NCBI GenBank assembly: GCA_965204685.1
Contig: OZ242004.1
Coordinates: 1,612,001 to 1,676,000, forward strand
Length of the DNA stretch: 64,000 bases
Source: Bin87 sp965204685
Lineage (GTDB): Bacteria > Chloroflexota > Dehalococcoidia > Lucifugimonadales > UBA3495
Direction: 5' to 3'
The position numbers and the translations under genes were made by a program. Shown one piece after another: positions 1 to 8,900 of the stretch. The stretch's first letter is position 1, and each line of letters begins with the position of its first letter. Under the pieces are notes generated by a model. That model made no database searches, was not told the DNA's origin, and saw nothing but the letters and a program-made list of their open reading frames with translations.

Positions 1-997
1 CCAGAATCTGGGCAGGGTCCGCCGCCGGGTCGGTGCATAGCAAGGCTTGTGGATCGAAGGTGCCTTGAGGGTCTCGGATCAGCACCCAGCGAATGATGAC
101 GGGCGGCTTGCCGGAGCGATACCACACTGCGGTCTGGGAAGTGAGTTCCAGCGTACGGATGGTGCCGTCGTACCAAGGCACCTCGGAGCTGGACCAAGTT
201 ACGTCGGCCTGGTCGAGCAGTGTTTTCAGCGACGGTCGTCGGGGGCCTTTCAGTGCCGGCCGACCATCCTGACCCGGCTGACGAGGCGGCGATGGCGCGT
301 ACAGAGCGGCGTCGAGGCGCAGTCTCGCGATCAGGGTAACGGGTTCTCGGAGGGACTGGCAGCAGTGGAGCAGATCGAGCACGGCGTAGCCGTTATCCCC
401 TACCAGGACCAGAGGGCGATGGGGCAGCCAGCGACGTAACTGCATGACCATCTGTCGAGCCCAGTCGGTGATCCTCTTGTGCCGGCGTCCCTGCTGCTGG
501 TAGTACCGAGAGGAGGGCGCCAGCACGGTGAGCACCGGCAGCGCCCAGTGGCGTCCTGCCCACGGCACGTGGCCCAGCCACATCAGGGAGATCCAGCGCA
601 ATCCACTGGCCTTGACCAGTTGGTGGCGGCTGGAACGCACCGCGTCACGGTAGATGCCCCGAGCCTTGATCTTGGCGCCGCGACGCCGCTCAAGGGTTTC
701 GTCGATGCCGAAGACCAAGGGGCCGTCGTCCCGATCCAGATGCTGGAGCAAAAGCAAGAGCAGGACGCGGGCGACTGCCCGAGATGACCACACCGCCCGA
801 TTGAGCACCTCATGATAGCGGGCGTAGTCGTCCTGGTCGCTGCGTCCCATGACGCGCAGCGCCGCGGCGACAGTGCGCTGGCCCGTGGCCAGGATGGCGC
901 CCACCATCAGGAGCTGGGCTTTCTGCCAAGTCGGGTTGGTGAACAATGTTGCGAAGGGAAGAAGCAGGGCTACAATGGCATTGGGCAGGGTGAGCAT
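1..997 (-). CDS. IS4-like DDE transposase, truncated by the window edge
   Basis: Reading the minus strand from an ATG at 997 gives an open frame of 332 codons to the left edge with no stop. It is a diverged relative of the complete transposase at 10354-11715: both have the GIDETLERR motif (first catalytic Asp), the LVLVGDNGYA motif (second Asp) and the WYDGT...VLIRDP block. The third acidic residue and C-terminus lie outside the window. The start aligns with the GTG start I chose for the other copy, and GGAAAGG stands upstream as a ribosome site. The protein would catalyse cut-and-paste transposition of its own element. Frame is kept across the whole visible part, so it may be intact. Confidence 0.8.
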   Translation of the reverse strand, partial: MLTLPNAIVALLLPFATLFTNPTWQKAQLLMVGAILATGQRTVAAALRVMGRSDQDDYARYHEVLNRAVWSSRAVARVLLLLLLQHLDRDDGPLVFGIDETLERRRGAKIKARGIYRDAVRSSRHQLVKASGLRWISLMWLGHVPWAGRHWALPVLTVLAPSSRYYQQQGRRHKRITDWARQMVMQLRRWLPHRPLVLVGDNGYAVLDLLHCCQSLREPVTLIARLRLDAALYAPSPPRQPGQDGRPALKGPRRPSLKTLLDQADVTWSSSEVPWYDGTIRTLELTSQTAVWYRSGKPPVIIRWVLIRDPQGTFDPQALLCTDPAADPAQIL

Positions 998-1077
998 GGT
1001 CGGGCCTTTCCGTGGAAAGTAGGGTCAGGCCAGCTTACCCTGTCCTTTTACTTTTCTAAAAATGTGCAAAGTCTAGC
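1..1077 (-). mobile_element. IS4-like insertion sequence, partial
   Basis: This holds the transposase 1-997 plus its upstream end. The element ends near 1077 at GTGCAAAGTCTAGC, a diverged version of the inverted repeat GTACAAAGTCCAGCT at 11783-11797 of the related copy. The other end is beyond the window. Confidence 0.65.
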
Positions 1078-1130
1078 AAAAACCTCACGGCACCGAACAC
1101 TCCAAGCCTCGGGATCCGGACCACCGCTGA

Positions 1131-1367
1131 AACGTAAGGCTGGACGCCCTGAAGACGGTACCCTCGCCAAACGGTGCCGCCCCTGCCAAGAACTCGACGC
1201 CACTCCCCGCCGCAGTCGGCGCCGGGCGGCTCCACGAACCCACTACTCAGCCCATAGTCTATGGCCTGATCAGCGCGGTCACATCCCTGCAGCGGTCTCA
1301 GGGTCGCACCAACGGCACAATCGCCACCGTCGTCATTGACGCCGACAAATTGTTTCGGACGTTATGA
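1131..1367 (+). pseudogene. possible gene remnant beside the IS end
   Basis: A frame opens just after a TGA at 1128 and stays open for 78 codons to a TGA at 1365. There is no convincing start; the last 30 residues (ending VVIDADKLFRTL) look protein-like. It could be the 3' end of a gene cut by the IS that ends at 1077. No family recognised. Nothing else stands out between 1078 and 1463. Confidence 0.25.
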
Positions 1368-1463
1368 AAAACGACATTGACTTTGTTGACCACGAGCGTT
1401 CGTTCTCGCACAATCAAATCACCGGCCGACGGCAGCATACCTCCTCAAGTAGAGAGCTTCGCC

Positions 1464-1859
1464 ATGACCACCATCAGAGACCTCCAAAACCGTTCCAAGG
1501 CCCTCCACAACGAAGCTATCCGGGCATCCCAAACCGGACAGCAAGCCGAGGCCCGTTCCAAAGCATGGCAGGCCGCCCTAACCGTCATCGAAGCAGCAGC
1601 CCTGAGCGAACAGTGGGAGACGGATCCCCAGCGAACACCCGCCGAAACGGCCCTGCAGTTCAGCCTCAAGACCAAAGACCGGCGGATATTCACTCTTTTC
1701 GCCAGCGCCGAGGCCCTCGACCCAGACACCTTCATCGAGCCACTCGACTCCGAAGACCTCCACGAAAGGGTCGCCTTTACTGGCGAATTCATCCAACGCA
1801 TGAACCGCCACCTGACCGGCCGAACCGAAGTGAAGCAAGCCCGCGGAGAACGCAATTGA
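1464..1859 (+). CDS. small alpha-helical protein, first gene of a coupled pair
   Basis: 131 aa, ATG at 1464 (MTTIRDLQNRSKAL). Composition is strongly helical, with many Ala, Gln and Arg residues and a repeated QAEARSKAWQAAL-type helix. No family is recognised with certainty; the length and helical pattern would fit a HEPN-like four-helix protein. Its stop codon overlaps the start of the next gene (TTGA at 1856-1859), so the two are probably translated together and may work as a pair. Confidence 0.6.
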   Translation: MTTIRDLQNRSKALHNEAIRASQTGQQAEARSKAWQAALTVIEAAALSEQWETDPQRTPAETALQFSLKTKDRRIFTLFASAEALDPDTFIEPLDSEDLHERVAFTGEFIQRMNRHLTGRTEVKQARGERN

Positions 1860-2227
1860 CCACCGCCACCTACCGAACGGCTGCCCATCATCTGCTGCAA
1901 CAAGCCAACACCGAGTTCCAGCTCCAAGACCTGAGACAAGCCTCCGAAAAAGCCTGGGGAGCCGTCGCCCAAATTACGAAGGCCTATGCAGAAACCCTGA
2001 CACCGCCAGCCTACCGCCGCAGCCACGGAAGCCTGAATAGAATCGCGCGTAACCTCGCCCAGGGCACCGGCAACCAAGATTTCCTGCTACTCTTCAACGC
2101 CGTCGAGCAACTCCAGGTCAATTTCTACGAAAACACCCGCAGCGCCAGCGCCGTCCAAGCCGGTATGCTGGATGCCCAAGCTTACACCGCCCTGGTCGAA
2201 GCACAACTCCCCCCACCGCCGCCATAA
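1856..2227 (+). CDS. HEPN/PaREP1-like small protein
   Basis: 123 aa from a TTG start that overlaps the upstream stop as TTGA. The N-terminal half (HHLLQQANTEFQLQDLRQASEKAWGAVAQI) matches the pattern of PaREP1/HEPN-type proteins, where a run like 'gDxxqAseKaWgAaaqa' forms the central helices. The Rx4-6H RNase motif typical of toxic HEPN proteins is not obvious; the RRSHGS segment near residue 58 is the nearest candidate. HEPN proteins usually act as RNA-cutting toxins or accessory subunits. Overlap with the upstream gene suggests a two-gene module. An all-proline C-terminal tail is unusual. Confidence 0.5.
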   Translation: MTTATYRTAAHHLLQQANTEFQLQDLRQASEKAWGAVAQITKAYAETLTPPAYRRSHGSLNRIARNLAQGTGNQDFLLLFNAVEQLQVNFYENTRSASAVQAGMLDAQAYTALVEAQLPPPPP

Positions 2228-2484
2228 CCCCCGGCACACCCATCGCGCTCCCGTTTCTCCAGTCTACGGCCGGGGTCCGTGTTGGGTATTTCTCAGCCGC
2301 CGCCCACCCAGACAGCCAGGGCATCAAACGGCCCAATCTCCTTCGCCGAACGTACCCCTGCCATTTTCCAACTGTCCCAAGTTCTGGGGGGATTGAGCAA
2401 AAATCGGTCCCAAACTGTTCAATTGTGCAAAGCCGCGCAAACCCAACATCGCCTAACCGGTTCAACGACGCCGTGCGTTTCAAG

Positions 2485-2520
2485 AGCCAGCTCCGAAGAG
2501 GGCCGGCTTTTTTCATTGAC
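2485..2520 (+). terminator. probable Rho-independent terminator
   Basis: An imperfect stem (AGCCAGCTC / GGGCCGGCT, loop CGAAGA) is followed by TTTTTT. It lies in the 390-base gap between the HEPN-like pair and the next small gene; nothing else is recognisable in that gap. Confidence 0.5.
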
Positions 2521-2619
2521 CACACCACCACTAGCGACGTGACAATCCCCAAGTGGTCAAATTGATCCCCATCCAACAGTTTGCTACCGTACTTCAAAAT
2601 TACACCGAGGAGTACAGCC

Positions 2620-2835
2620 ATGCCGCGAGGTGGTGGAAACGACGACAACCGGGGCAATCAGATGAACCCCAACAACGACGCCTATTGGCAGTCGCGCGGG
2701 TACGACGAGCGCCCAGAAGCCTGGGAGGACGGCGATGATGACGCCGATACCGCGGACGACGACAACCGGGCAAACCAACTCAACCCCAACAACGACGCTT
2801 ACTGGTCGTCTCGCGGAGTAGAAAAACCCGATTAG
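2620..2835 (+). CDS. small acidic protein with two NPNNDAYW repeats
   Basis: 71 aa, ATG at 2620 behind a GAGGAG ribosome site. The protein is mainly two copies of one unit: DDNRGNQMNPNNDAYWQSRG and, about 40 residues later, DDNRANQLNPNNDAYWSSRG, joined by a very acidic linker (DGDDDADTADDD). There is no signal peptide or membrane segment. The function is unknown to me; tandem short units of this kind often serve as binding motifs. The conserved Asn/Tyr/Trp core makes chance coding unlikely. Confidence 0.7.
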   Translation: MPRGGGNDDNRGNQMNPNNDAYWQSRGYDERPEAWEDGDDDADTADDDNRANQLNPNNDAYWSSRGVEKPD

Positions 2836-2956
2836 CTCAGCCGCATCCACGAATCGGGGAGCGGCGTTTCACGCCAATACCAATTGATGACACCCACCAG
2901 TAGCGCGAAGCATCACCCCACTGGCACCATGGAACCGTCGCCGACCAACTACGACA

Positions 2957-2995
2957 AGCCGGCCGCCCACGACTAACGGGGCGGCTGGCCTTTTT
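2957..2995 (+). terminator. Rho-independent terminator
   Basis: A long GC stem (GCCGGCCGCCC with GGGCGGCTGGC, one mismatch) and a run of five T. It sits about 120 bases after the small acidic gene and probably ends its transcript. No other feature is visible from 2836 to 3176. Confidence 0.7.
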
Positions 2996-3176
2996 GGCAG
3001 GCCACACAAGCCCACCAATGGGATTGACGACGCGATCAAAGCCACAATGACCGCCACCGCCACAATGGGGCATAGACCACATATCACGCAGATCAGTTGG
3101 GTACAGGGTTTTACGGGAATCTGCACACCCACGAAAATAGACCCACTTACCCAACACATCAAATTGGGAGAACGTC

Positions 3177-3923
3177 ATGAACACCCCCTTCAAATGGCGC
3201 AACGCTACGACTACCAGGGAAACCAAGCCGCCCTGGACTACGAACTCCAATTCCTGCCCTGCCCCAGGAGCGAGTGGCTGCGCCGCACCAGCATGCTGGT
3301 AGATCAGCTCCGCACGCTCGAACCGCTTTCCGGCGCGCCCCACGCCAGCATCGCCGGACAGGACTACTACTGCATCGACGGCGTCATGGTCAAAGTCGCC
3401 CACGAAAACGGCGTTTTAGCCGGCGATTGGTCCGATGCCGGCTACTACGTCATCACCCCTGAAGAAACCGGCGAACTGGACATCAACACCGTCCGCAGAG
3501 AGCTCGCCGAAAACGGCGTCGGCACCGTAACCGCCGACCCGGCAACCGGCGTCGAAACCCTCCTCCACGACGGCGGAGAAGCCGTCAGCTTCGACTACGC
3601 CAACACCCGTGACCTCCCGGAAAGGCCTCCGGTACGAAGAAGACCAGCTGGACGGCCCCGCCGCGCCGCCGGAAGTGCGCCTATGGTTCGGCATGGACGT
3701 CGACCTCCTTGACCTCGGTATGCAGTTCGCCCATCAGGTCAACGGCAAATACGGCATCGCGCTGCCCGGTGCCGACACCACCGTCGGCATGAACGACAAA
3801 GTCGGCACCGCCGCGGTCAACCCGCTGCATCTGTTCTCCGACGCGCCGGAAGCCGGGACCTCCAACCCGTTCAACAGCCTCTGGCACCCGTACACCATCA
3901 GCCTGGCCACTGCCAAGGACTGA
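3177..3923 (+). pseudogene. orphan gene broken by two frameshifts
   Basis: Coding potential runs through two frames. GGGAGA precedes ATG 3177, but this frame must gain one base within CCCCC (about 3181-3186) to enter the long frame that reads MAQRYDYQGNQAALDYELQF from 3194. That frame continues to about 3620, where loss of one base in GGAAAGG would pass into the frame ending at 3923 (GLRYEEDQLDG...LWHPYTISLATAKD). Repaired, it would give roughly 248 aa with no recognised domain, signal or membrane segment. Both breaks are at homopolymers, so either decay or sequence error could explain them. Confidence 0.55.
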
Positions 3924-3953
3924 ACGCAGCGACACCCACATCTCCGGAACATC

Positions 3954-4574
3954 ATGATGTCCACCGAAATATATCCACCGCCGCCTGCCACGTTCGAAAC
4001 CACGACAGTCATCGTCCAACGACACGGCCACTACGAAGACCCAGACAACCAACCAGACTGGGTCACCAAATCGCAGAAGCATTGCGAACTCATGGCCCCA
4101 ATGGGGAACGACAAACGAATACAGTACCTGCAAGCCGTTGGTTGCGACGATCAAACCAGAAGGTTCATAACTGAATCCGTCGCGGAGACCATCGGCAATG
4201 CCGCCAAACCCGATCTCCGTTCGGCCGTGCGCGAGTGCGCCACCGCCAAGAAAGACATCCACAGCCTGCTGGGCGTCTGGCCTGAACCGCACCACTTCCA
4301 ACTGCTAAGCTCGGCGCTGGCCGGAATGACCGACGAACAGAAGAGCCTCGCCAACGCCTACGCCGCCTGCCAGATATACGAGACCGCTGCAGCAGCCCTG
4401 TACCTAGCCATCATTGACAATCTACCACCCGTAGAAGACGTCCTTCCTTACAGCGACGAGATGCGCAGACAAGACCAAGAAATCGCCGACAGTGGTTACG
4501 AGGACGAGGTAGCCAAATGGCCTCAGCGAACACTGGGCAGATCCGATGACCAACCTGTTGGCAAACTTGAGTAG
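3954..4574 (+). CDS. uncharacterised 206-aa protein
   Basis: Open frame from ATG 3954 (a second ATG follows at 3957). A proline-rich N-terminus (YPPPPATFE) leads into a soluble, mostly helical protein; residues 95-150 (SAVRECATAKKDIHSLLGVW...LANAYAACQIYETAAAALYLAI) look like two or three amphipathic helices. There is no signal peptide or known catalytic motif. It follows the broken gene 3177-3923 in the same direction and could have formed an operon with it. I do not recognise the family. Confidence 0.55.
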   Translation: MMSTEIYPPPPATFETTTVIVQRHGHYEDPDNQPDWVTKSQKHCELMAPMGNDKRIQYLQAVGCDDQTRRFITESVAETIGNAAKPDLRSAVRECATAKKDIHSLLGVWPEPHHFQLLSSALAGMTDEQKSLANAYAACQIYETAAAALYLAIIDNLPPVEDVLPYSDEMRRQDQEIADSGYEDEVAKWPQRTLGRSDDQPVGKLE

Positions 4575-4785
4575 CCGACACTGCTCCGCTACCGCCCGCC
4601 AAGCGAAGCGTAACCAAGCACGCACACCGCACCGTGGGAACGTTCCGTCGCCACAGAGTGTCTGCCCCATCACAGGGAGACCGCAGCCTACTGCTGCGAT
4701 CCAGCACTTCGCTGCCGACAAAGGTCGCCTCCAGCCTGACACCGCCAACCAACTGCAAAACACCAACTAAGGTTGAATTCAGCCC

Positions 4786-5484
4786 ATGGGCGCCGACATC
4801 AGAACAGCACTCGAAGCAGTCGCCAACAGCTCGATACCAAAGATCGTACTCGGACTCTTCGCCGTATGCCTTGCAGGAACAGCAGCCATTGCAATAATCC
4901 AAAACGCCCACTCATGGGCGGGCAAAACCCCGCCCGCCGGCATAGCAGCTATTGACACCGGCAGGTTGGGCATGGTTATAGGAACCGCGGGAACCGCTTC
5001 GGCATTCCTTGCAACCCTTTTCGTCGCAGAGCGAAACTATCGCCGGGGTCGGGAGAACATCCCCCATCTCACCATGCGTTTGCACGTAGCGCGAATCGCT
5101 GTCAGCGGACAATACGATGCCATCATCATCGCCCTCGAAGCCGAGAACACCGGTTCAGCCCTCTGCCGTGTCGACGAAATTCAATGGGCAGTTCATGCGC
5201 TCTCAAACTACGACGACGAAACGGCTTAACTGATGCGTCAAGAATTCACCGAAAGGGTTGACAGAGGTCAAGAAACCGAGTTCCCTTGGCACGAAATAGC
5301 CACGGAATTCACCAGCCACAACATCGCCATCGAACCCCGCGAAACAGAGCAAATGACACACGACTTCCTCATCCCCGATGAGGTCGAGACAGTCATGGCA
5401 TCAGCATGGGTGTCAAACGCCTCCCATCCGAGGATGACCGATGGATGGTATCGAAGGGCACCGCATATGAAACAGGACGACTAG
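4786..5484 (+). pseudogene. membrane-anchored protein split by an in-frame stop
   Basis: ATG 4786 opens a frame with two membrane segments (about residues 19-38 IVLGLFAVCLAGTAAIAIIQ and 63-84) followed by a soluble domain, stopping at TAA 5227. The same frame continues at once (CTG ATG CGT...) for 83 codons to 5484, and the continuation (EFPWHEIATEFTSHNIAIEPRETEQM...) reads as the missing C-terminal part of the same domain. The simplest reading is one ~232-aa protein with a nonsense mutation; a shortened 147-aa protein (4786-5229) could still be made. Two-helix anchor plus cytosolic domain resembles accessory proteins often found in mobile regions, but no function is assigned. Confidence 0.5.
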
Positions 5485-5488
5485 CCTT

Positions 5489-5896
5489 ATGAAGAATAAC
5501 GATGACCAGCGCGATCGCCACGCAACAATCTTGACGGAGAGCCGAGGCGGTGGGCAAAGCAGGCCAAGAACACCATCGGGGCACCGCAGCAAGTGGCAGC
5601 CACCACGGAATTCTTCCACCGCTTCCAGCCGCCAATCAGAGACCACCCAAAGTGCAGGTGATCCAGTATGGCACACGCCTTACACCGCCGTTGAACAAGC
5701 CAAGTTCGGGCACTGGGAATTAGCCGTCCAACCAACCGAGGACGGCAACTCCTGGCAATGGACCGCCACGCTTCCAGATTGGGAAGACGAGGACGGCAAG
5801 CAATACCAAGGAGCATCGTTCAAGGGCAGGTCGCCGAACAGGGAAGAGGCGAAAACAGCCGCCAAGCAGAAGGCATCAACCACCTTGCTAGAATGA
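5489..5896 (+). CDS. uncharacterised 135-aa protein
   Basis: ATG 5489, five bases after the preceding broken gene, so probably the same transcript. The N-terminal 60 residues are Arg/Ser/Gln-rich and look disordered. The C-terminal 75 residues (HWELAVQPTEDGNSWQWTATLPDWEDEDGKQYQGASFKG...EAKTAAKQKASTTLL) suggest a small beta sheet followed by a helix. This beta-helix layout is like double-stranded-RNA-binding or GIY-type accessory folds, but no firm match can be claimed. Confidence 0.5.
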   Translation: MKNNDDQRDRHATILTESRGGGQSRPRTPSGHRSKWQPPRNSSTASSRQSETTQSAGDPVWHTPYTAVEQAKFGHWELAVQPTEDGNSWQWTATLPDWEDEDGKQYQGASFKGRSPNREEAKTAAKQKASTTLLE

Positions 5897-6082
5897 ACCT
5901 CCGCAACCACCTGCGGAGGCTCCCAATCCGGTTACTCAGTCCACGAGGATCTGAAGATCCAGCGCCGGAACAAAGTTCACCGCCATACACACTATCAGCC
6001 CACTGATTTCAAAACTCAAGGGCCGCCCAACGGCGGCAACCGACCCGATACCCATCGCATACCCGCTTACTCGACACCGGGC

Positions 6083-7699
6083 TCATGCGACCAAAAACTT
6101 ATGTGCCTGGTGGTTACCGCCGGGTACCAGCTTGAGTGGCGGAACCAATCCCGCCGCCAACTCTGTCCGCACGACCTCGAGATCGGCCAAACGGGCCGAA
6201 GGGATATGCGTACGCAGTCGTCCTATCGGCACTTCCACCCCCTCCACCTTGAAGGAGATTTCTTGGTCACACAAGAATGCCATTGCCCCTCCATTCTCCA
6301 GCACTTTGAGCTCCGGACCCCATCCTCCCAAATTCAGGCTGAAAGAATCCCATGTGAACCTGATAGTTTCACCCTTCATCAGGGTGGCTACGGTCACGAT
6401 ATCCTGGGCCTCCTTGTTGCTCATCGACAATGGCAGCTCCCAGTAACGACCACTGCGTTCCTGCACGTAAGCCAGCGCCTCAACGACCGCCCCAAACGCA
6501 TTATCAACCACGAAGGGGTCCATAATCTCGTCAGAGATCTCGAACGCGTCCGGCCAACGTAGTTTGAGCCAACGCCCGGGCGAACAAGCTTCGAGCCATC
6601 GGCACAGCGGCAACAGAACATACGGCATCGTTGGCCGCGGATTTAGCTGCCAAGAAACTTCAACCTCCATCTCCTCCAACGTGATTTTCAGTTGGATTGC
6701 CAACCAGCCCGTGCTGTCAGTGCCCGTAAAAATGAACCCCTTCGGCCCTCCGGTCCTTTCATTGAGGCGAACTGAGCAACTCGATACCAGAACATCTTCT
6801 TCCAACACATCCAGCCAAATCGTGATTGGATCTGCCAACTCGGTGTCTATCGGCCATAACACCATTTCCGACTCTTCGAAGGTGCCTCCCAGACCAGATG
6901 GCGCATCGACTGTCACACTTTCGATCATCCGCGACGGTATCGTCACCCCTTGCCCATAGCCCAGCGCATCTTGAACCGCAAGGTCATCCGGGCCAAACAA
7001 GACCGTAGCATTCACCGTCACTGGTCGGTCACTCACTGCCCCAAAATATCTCGGATACACGTCCACTCGCACATCCCCACTCCGAAACCCGAATAGCACA
7101 TCGGATTGCCACCTGGAATCCTCACCAGTAACTGTGGCCATTTCGTAGCGATAATGCGGATCGATCTCATTCAGACGATCCCTCAACCCCTTCAGCCGAC
7201 TCATTGCATCGGGGGCGTCAGCAACGACAGCTTCTTCTTCATGAAGCGCCACAAGCAACCGAAGAACCTCGTCCTTTGCGCCCTCCAAATAGTACCTCCC
7301 GATTTCTGGAAACGCCGACATCTTCTCGTCGAGCCAATTCTTCCCGCACCAATCCAACGGAAAGGGATAGTCCGCAGCGAGACTGCGAAACCACCTGTTT
7401 TCCCCAGGTGTCGGGTCGATGGGTACAACAAGCGTCCACCGTTCTGGGAAAAGTTCGGCGACCCGATCCAACGACCGTTTGACCTGCCGCCGCCTACGCT
7501 GATCCATTCGCCCCGTAAAAGACTTCAGCTCAAAGGCGTGCGCAATCCTACCCTCCGGTTCGTAAGCGATCTTCACGTCAACGCCACCATCGCCGCCGCT
7601 GCCGTCGATTCGCCGCGCGTCTGGATGCAACCGACCCAGCAACACCGACACCATCTTTTCGTACATTTCGTGTCCGAGTTCATCCCAACGAATAGCCAT
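6083..7699 (-). CDS. PD-(D/E)XK restriction-endonuclease-like protein with large unknown C-terminal region
   Basis: 538 aa, ATG 7699 chosen because AGGAG lies five bases upstream (a GTG two codons earlier is less well placed). Residues 1-100 carry the nuclease core: helix MAIRWDELGHEMYEKMVSVLL, then GSGGDGGVDV with Asp41, then AFELKSF with Glu57 and Lys59, followed by a basic helix (RRRRQVKRSL). This is the Mrr-like restriction-endonuclease fold, which cuts DNA. Residues 150-190 are helical; 190-538 are rich in beta strands with several Trp residues and match nothing I know; they could be the sensor or DNA-recognition part. The gene stands alone, in opposite direction to its left neighbours. 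Likely a single-gene defence protein. Confidence 0.65.
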   Translation of the reverse strand: MAIRWDELGHEMYEKMVSVLLGRLHPDARRIDGSGGDGGVDVKIAYEPEGRIAHAFELKSFTGRMDQRRRRQVKRSLDRVAELFPERWTLVVPIDPTPGENRWFRSLAADYPFPLDWCGKNWLDEKMSAFPEIGRYYLEGAKDEVLRLLVALHEEEAVVADAPDAMSRLKGLRDRLNEIDPHYRYEMATVTGEDSRWQSDVLFGFRSGDVRVDVYPRYFGAVSDRPVTVNATVLFGPDDLAVQDALGYGQGVTIPSRMIESVTVDAPSGLGGTFEESEMVLWPIDTELADPITIWLDVLEEDVLVSSCSVRLNERTGGPKGFIFTGTDSTGWLAIQLKITLEEMEVEVSWQLNPRPTMPYVLLPLCRWLEACSPGRWLKLRWPDAFEISDEIMDPFVVDNAFGAVVEALAYVQERSGRYWELPLSMSNKEAQDIVTVATLMKGETIRFTWDSFSLNLGGWGPELKVLENGGAMAFLCDQEISFKVEGVEVPIGRLRTHIPSARLADLEVVRTELAAGLVPPLKLVPGGNHQAHKFLVA

Positions 7700-7841
7700 G
7701 CGCACTCCTGATCATTTCTTTACCGGCCCACGGAAAAATAATCCACTCTGTATCCGCCCCCATGGGCCCAATTCAAATTTGCTTCACGAACCATCTCACT
7801 GATGCGAGGCCCCGAACCCTAACAAAGTGAACCACAAGGGT

Positions 7842-8010
7842 TCACCCAACGTCCAGCGTCAGGATACCCAGACGCGTCGCCGCCATGACGGCCTCAAACC
7901 GTGACTTCGCGTTCAACTTCCGCCGCATATTCGCAACGGGAGACCGCACCGTGTACAGCGTCACCGCCAGCTAGGCGGCTATGTACTCGTTCTCCCAACC
8001 GAGAGCCATC
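7842..8010 (-). pseudogene. LuxR-type helix-turn-helix remnant
   Basis: Minus-strand translation gives EYIAA*LAVTLYTVRSPVANMRRKLNAKSRFEAV, which follows the GerE/LuxR DNA-binding pattern (EIAxxLxVSxxTVRxHVxNIxRKLxAxSRxEAV). A TAG sits where Arg or Gln is usual, and the His of the recognition helix is Pro. It ends at TGA 7842. The rest of the gene is missing; the IS5-like element starts 8 bases further on, so the insertion probably cut an already dying regulator gene. Confidence 0.6.
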
Positions 8011-8017
8011 ACCCTCA

Positions 8018-8897
8018 GAGGGTGTCTAAAAAGGGTTCAATTGGTGCGGGGGTATGCGGGCGAGGTCTGCTGTGTTGGGCGTAGTGTGGGGGCATGGAAC
8101 GACCTACTTATCCCAGCGACCTCAGCGACCGAGAGTGGCAACTGCTGGAACCGTCGTTGCCACCGCCCAAATCGGGCGGTCGACCGATCACGTATCCCAG
8201 ATGGGAGATCGTCAACGCCATTCGCTATGTGCTGCGCACTGGATGCTCCTGGCGGATGCTGCCTCATGACCTGCCGCCCTGGCGCATCGTCTTCCATTAC
8301 TTCCGCACCTGGCGTGGTGATGGCACCTGGCAACGGGCCCATGACGCACTGCATGCCACGCTGCGGCAGGCTCAGGGCCGAGAGACCAGCCCCAGTGCGG
8401 CCATCATCGACAGCCAATCGGTAAAGACCACGGAAAAAGGGGGCCCAGAGGCTACGACGCCGCCAAGAAGGTGAAGGGGCGCAAGCGCCACATCGTGGTG
8501 GACACCCTGGGACTGCCGTTGGCAGTGGTGGTGCATCCGGCCGATATTCAGGATCGGGACGGCGCTCGGTTGGTGCTGGCACGACTGATGGATCGGTTCC
8601 CTCGACTACGGTTGATCTGGGCTGATGGAGCCTACGGAGGCAGATTGGTGGAGTGGGCCAGGAAAAAGCGGGCGGCTGGACCCTGGAACTGGTGCGCCGT
8701 CCGGCTCAGCAACACACCTTCCAGGTGCTGCCCCGACGGTGGGTGGTCGAGCGCACCTTTGGTTGGCTGAACCTGCAACGGCGCTTGAGCAAGGGTTACG
8801 AAGCATTGTGTGAAACCACGGAAACCTGGATTTACATCTCAATGACGGGCCTCACGCTACGCAGACTGGCCCGCCTCTCTCCTTTTTAGACACCCTC
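8018..8897 (+). mobile_element. IS5-like insertion sequence (IS427 type)
   Basis: Bounded by a perfect 17-bp inverted repeat, GAGGGTGTCTAAAAAGG at 8018-8034 and its reverse complement at 8881-8897. About 880 bp long, holding one transposase broken into three frames. Confidence 0.85.
8094..8889 (+). pseudogene. IS5-family transposase in three frames
   Basis: ATG 8094 starts MERPTYPSDLSDREWQLLEP, the usual IS5/IS427 N-terminus, running to IDSQSVKTTEK. At GGAAAAAGGGGG (about 8430-8443) the correct frame moves by -1 to give GYDAAKKVKGRKRHIVVDTLG...IWADGAYGG. At GGAAAAAGCG (about 8660-8669) a second -1 step is needed to reach GWTLELVRRP...WVVERTFGWLNLQRRLSKGYE, ending at 8889. IS427-type elements are known to use one frameshift between two frames; two at the same A5G type of site is abnormal. 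Catalytic Asp (IDSQSVK, WADGAYGG) and Glu (VERTFGW) are all present. Confidence 0.75.
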
Positions 8898-8900
8898 TAA

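Noticed and set aside
2279..2542. 87-aa plus-strand frame between the HEPN-like pair and the small acidic gene
   Set aside because: No ribosome site, low-complexity content, and it runs through a terminator hairpin.
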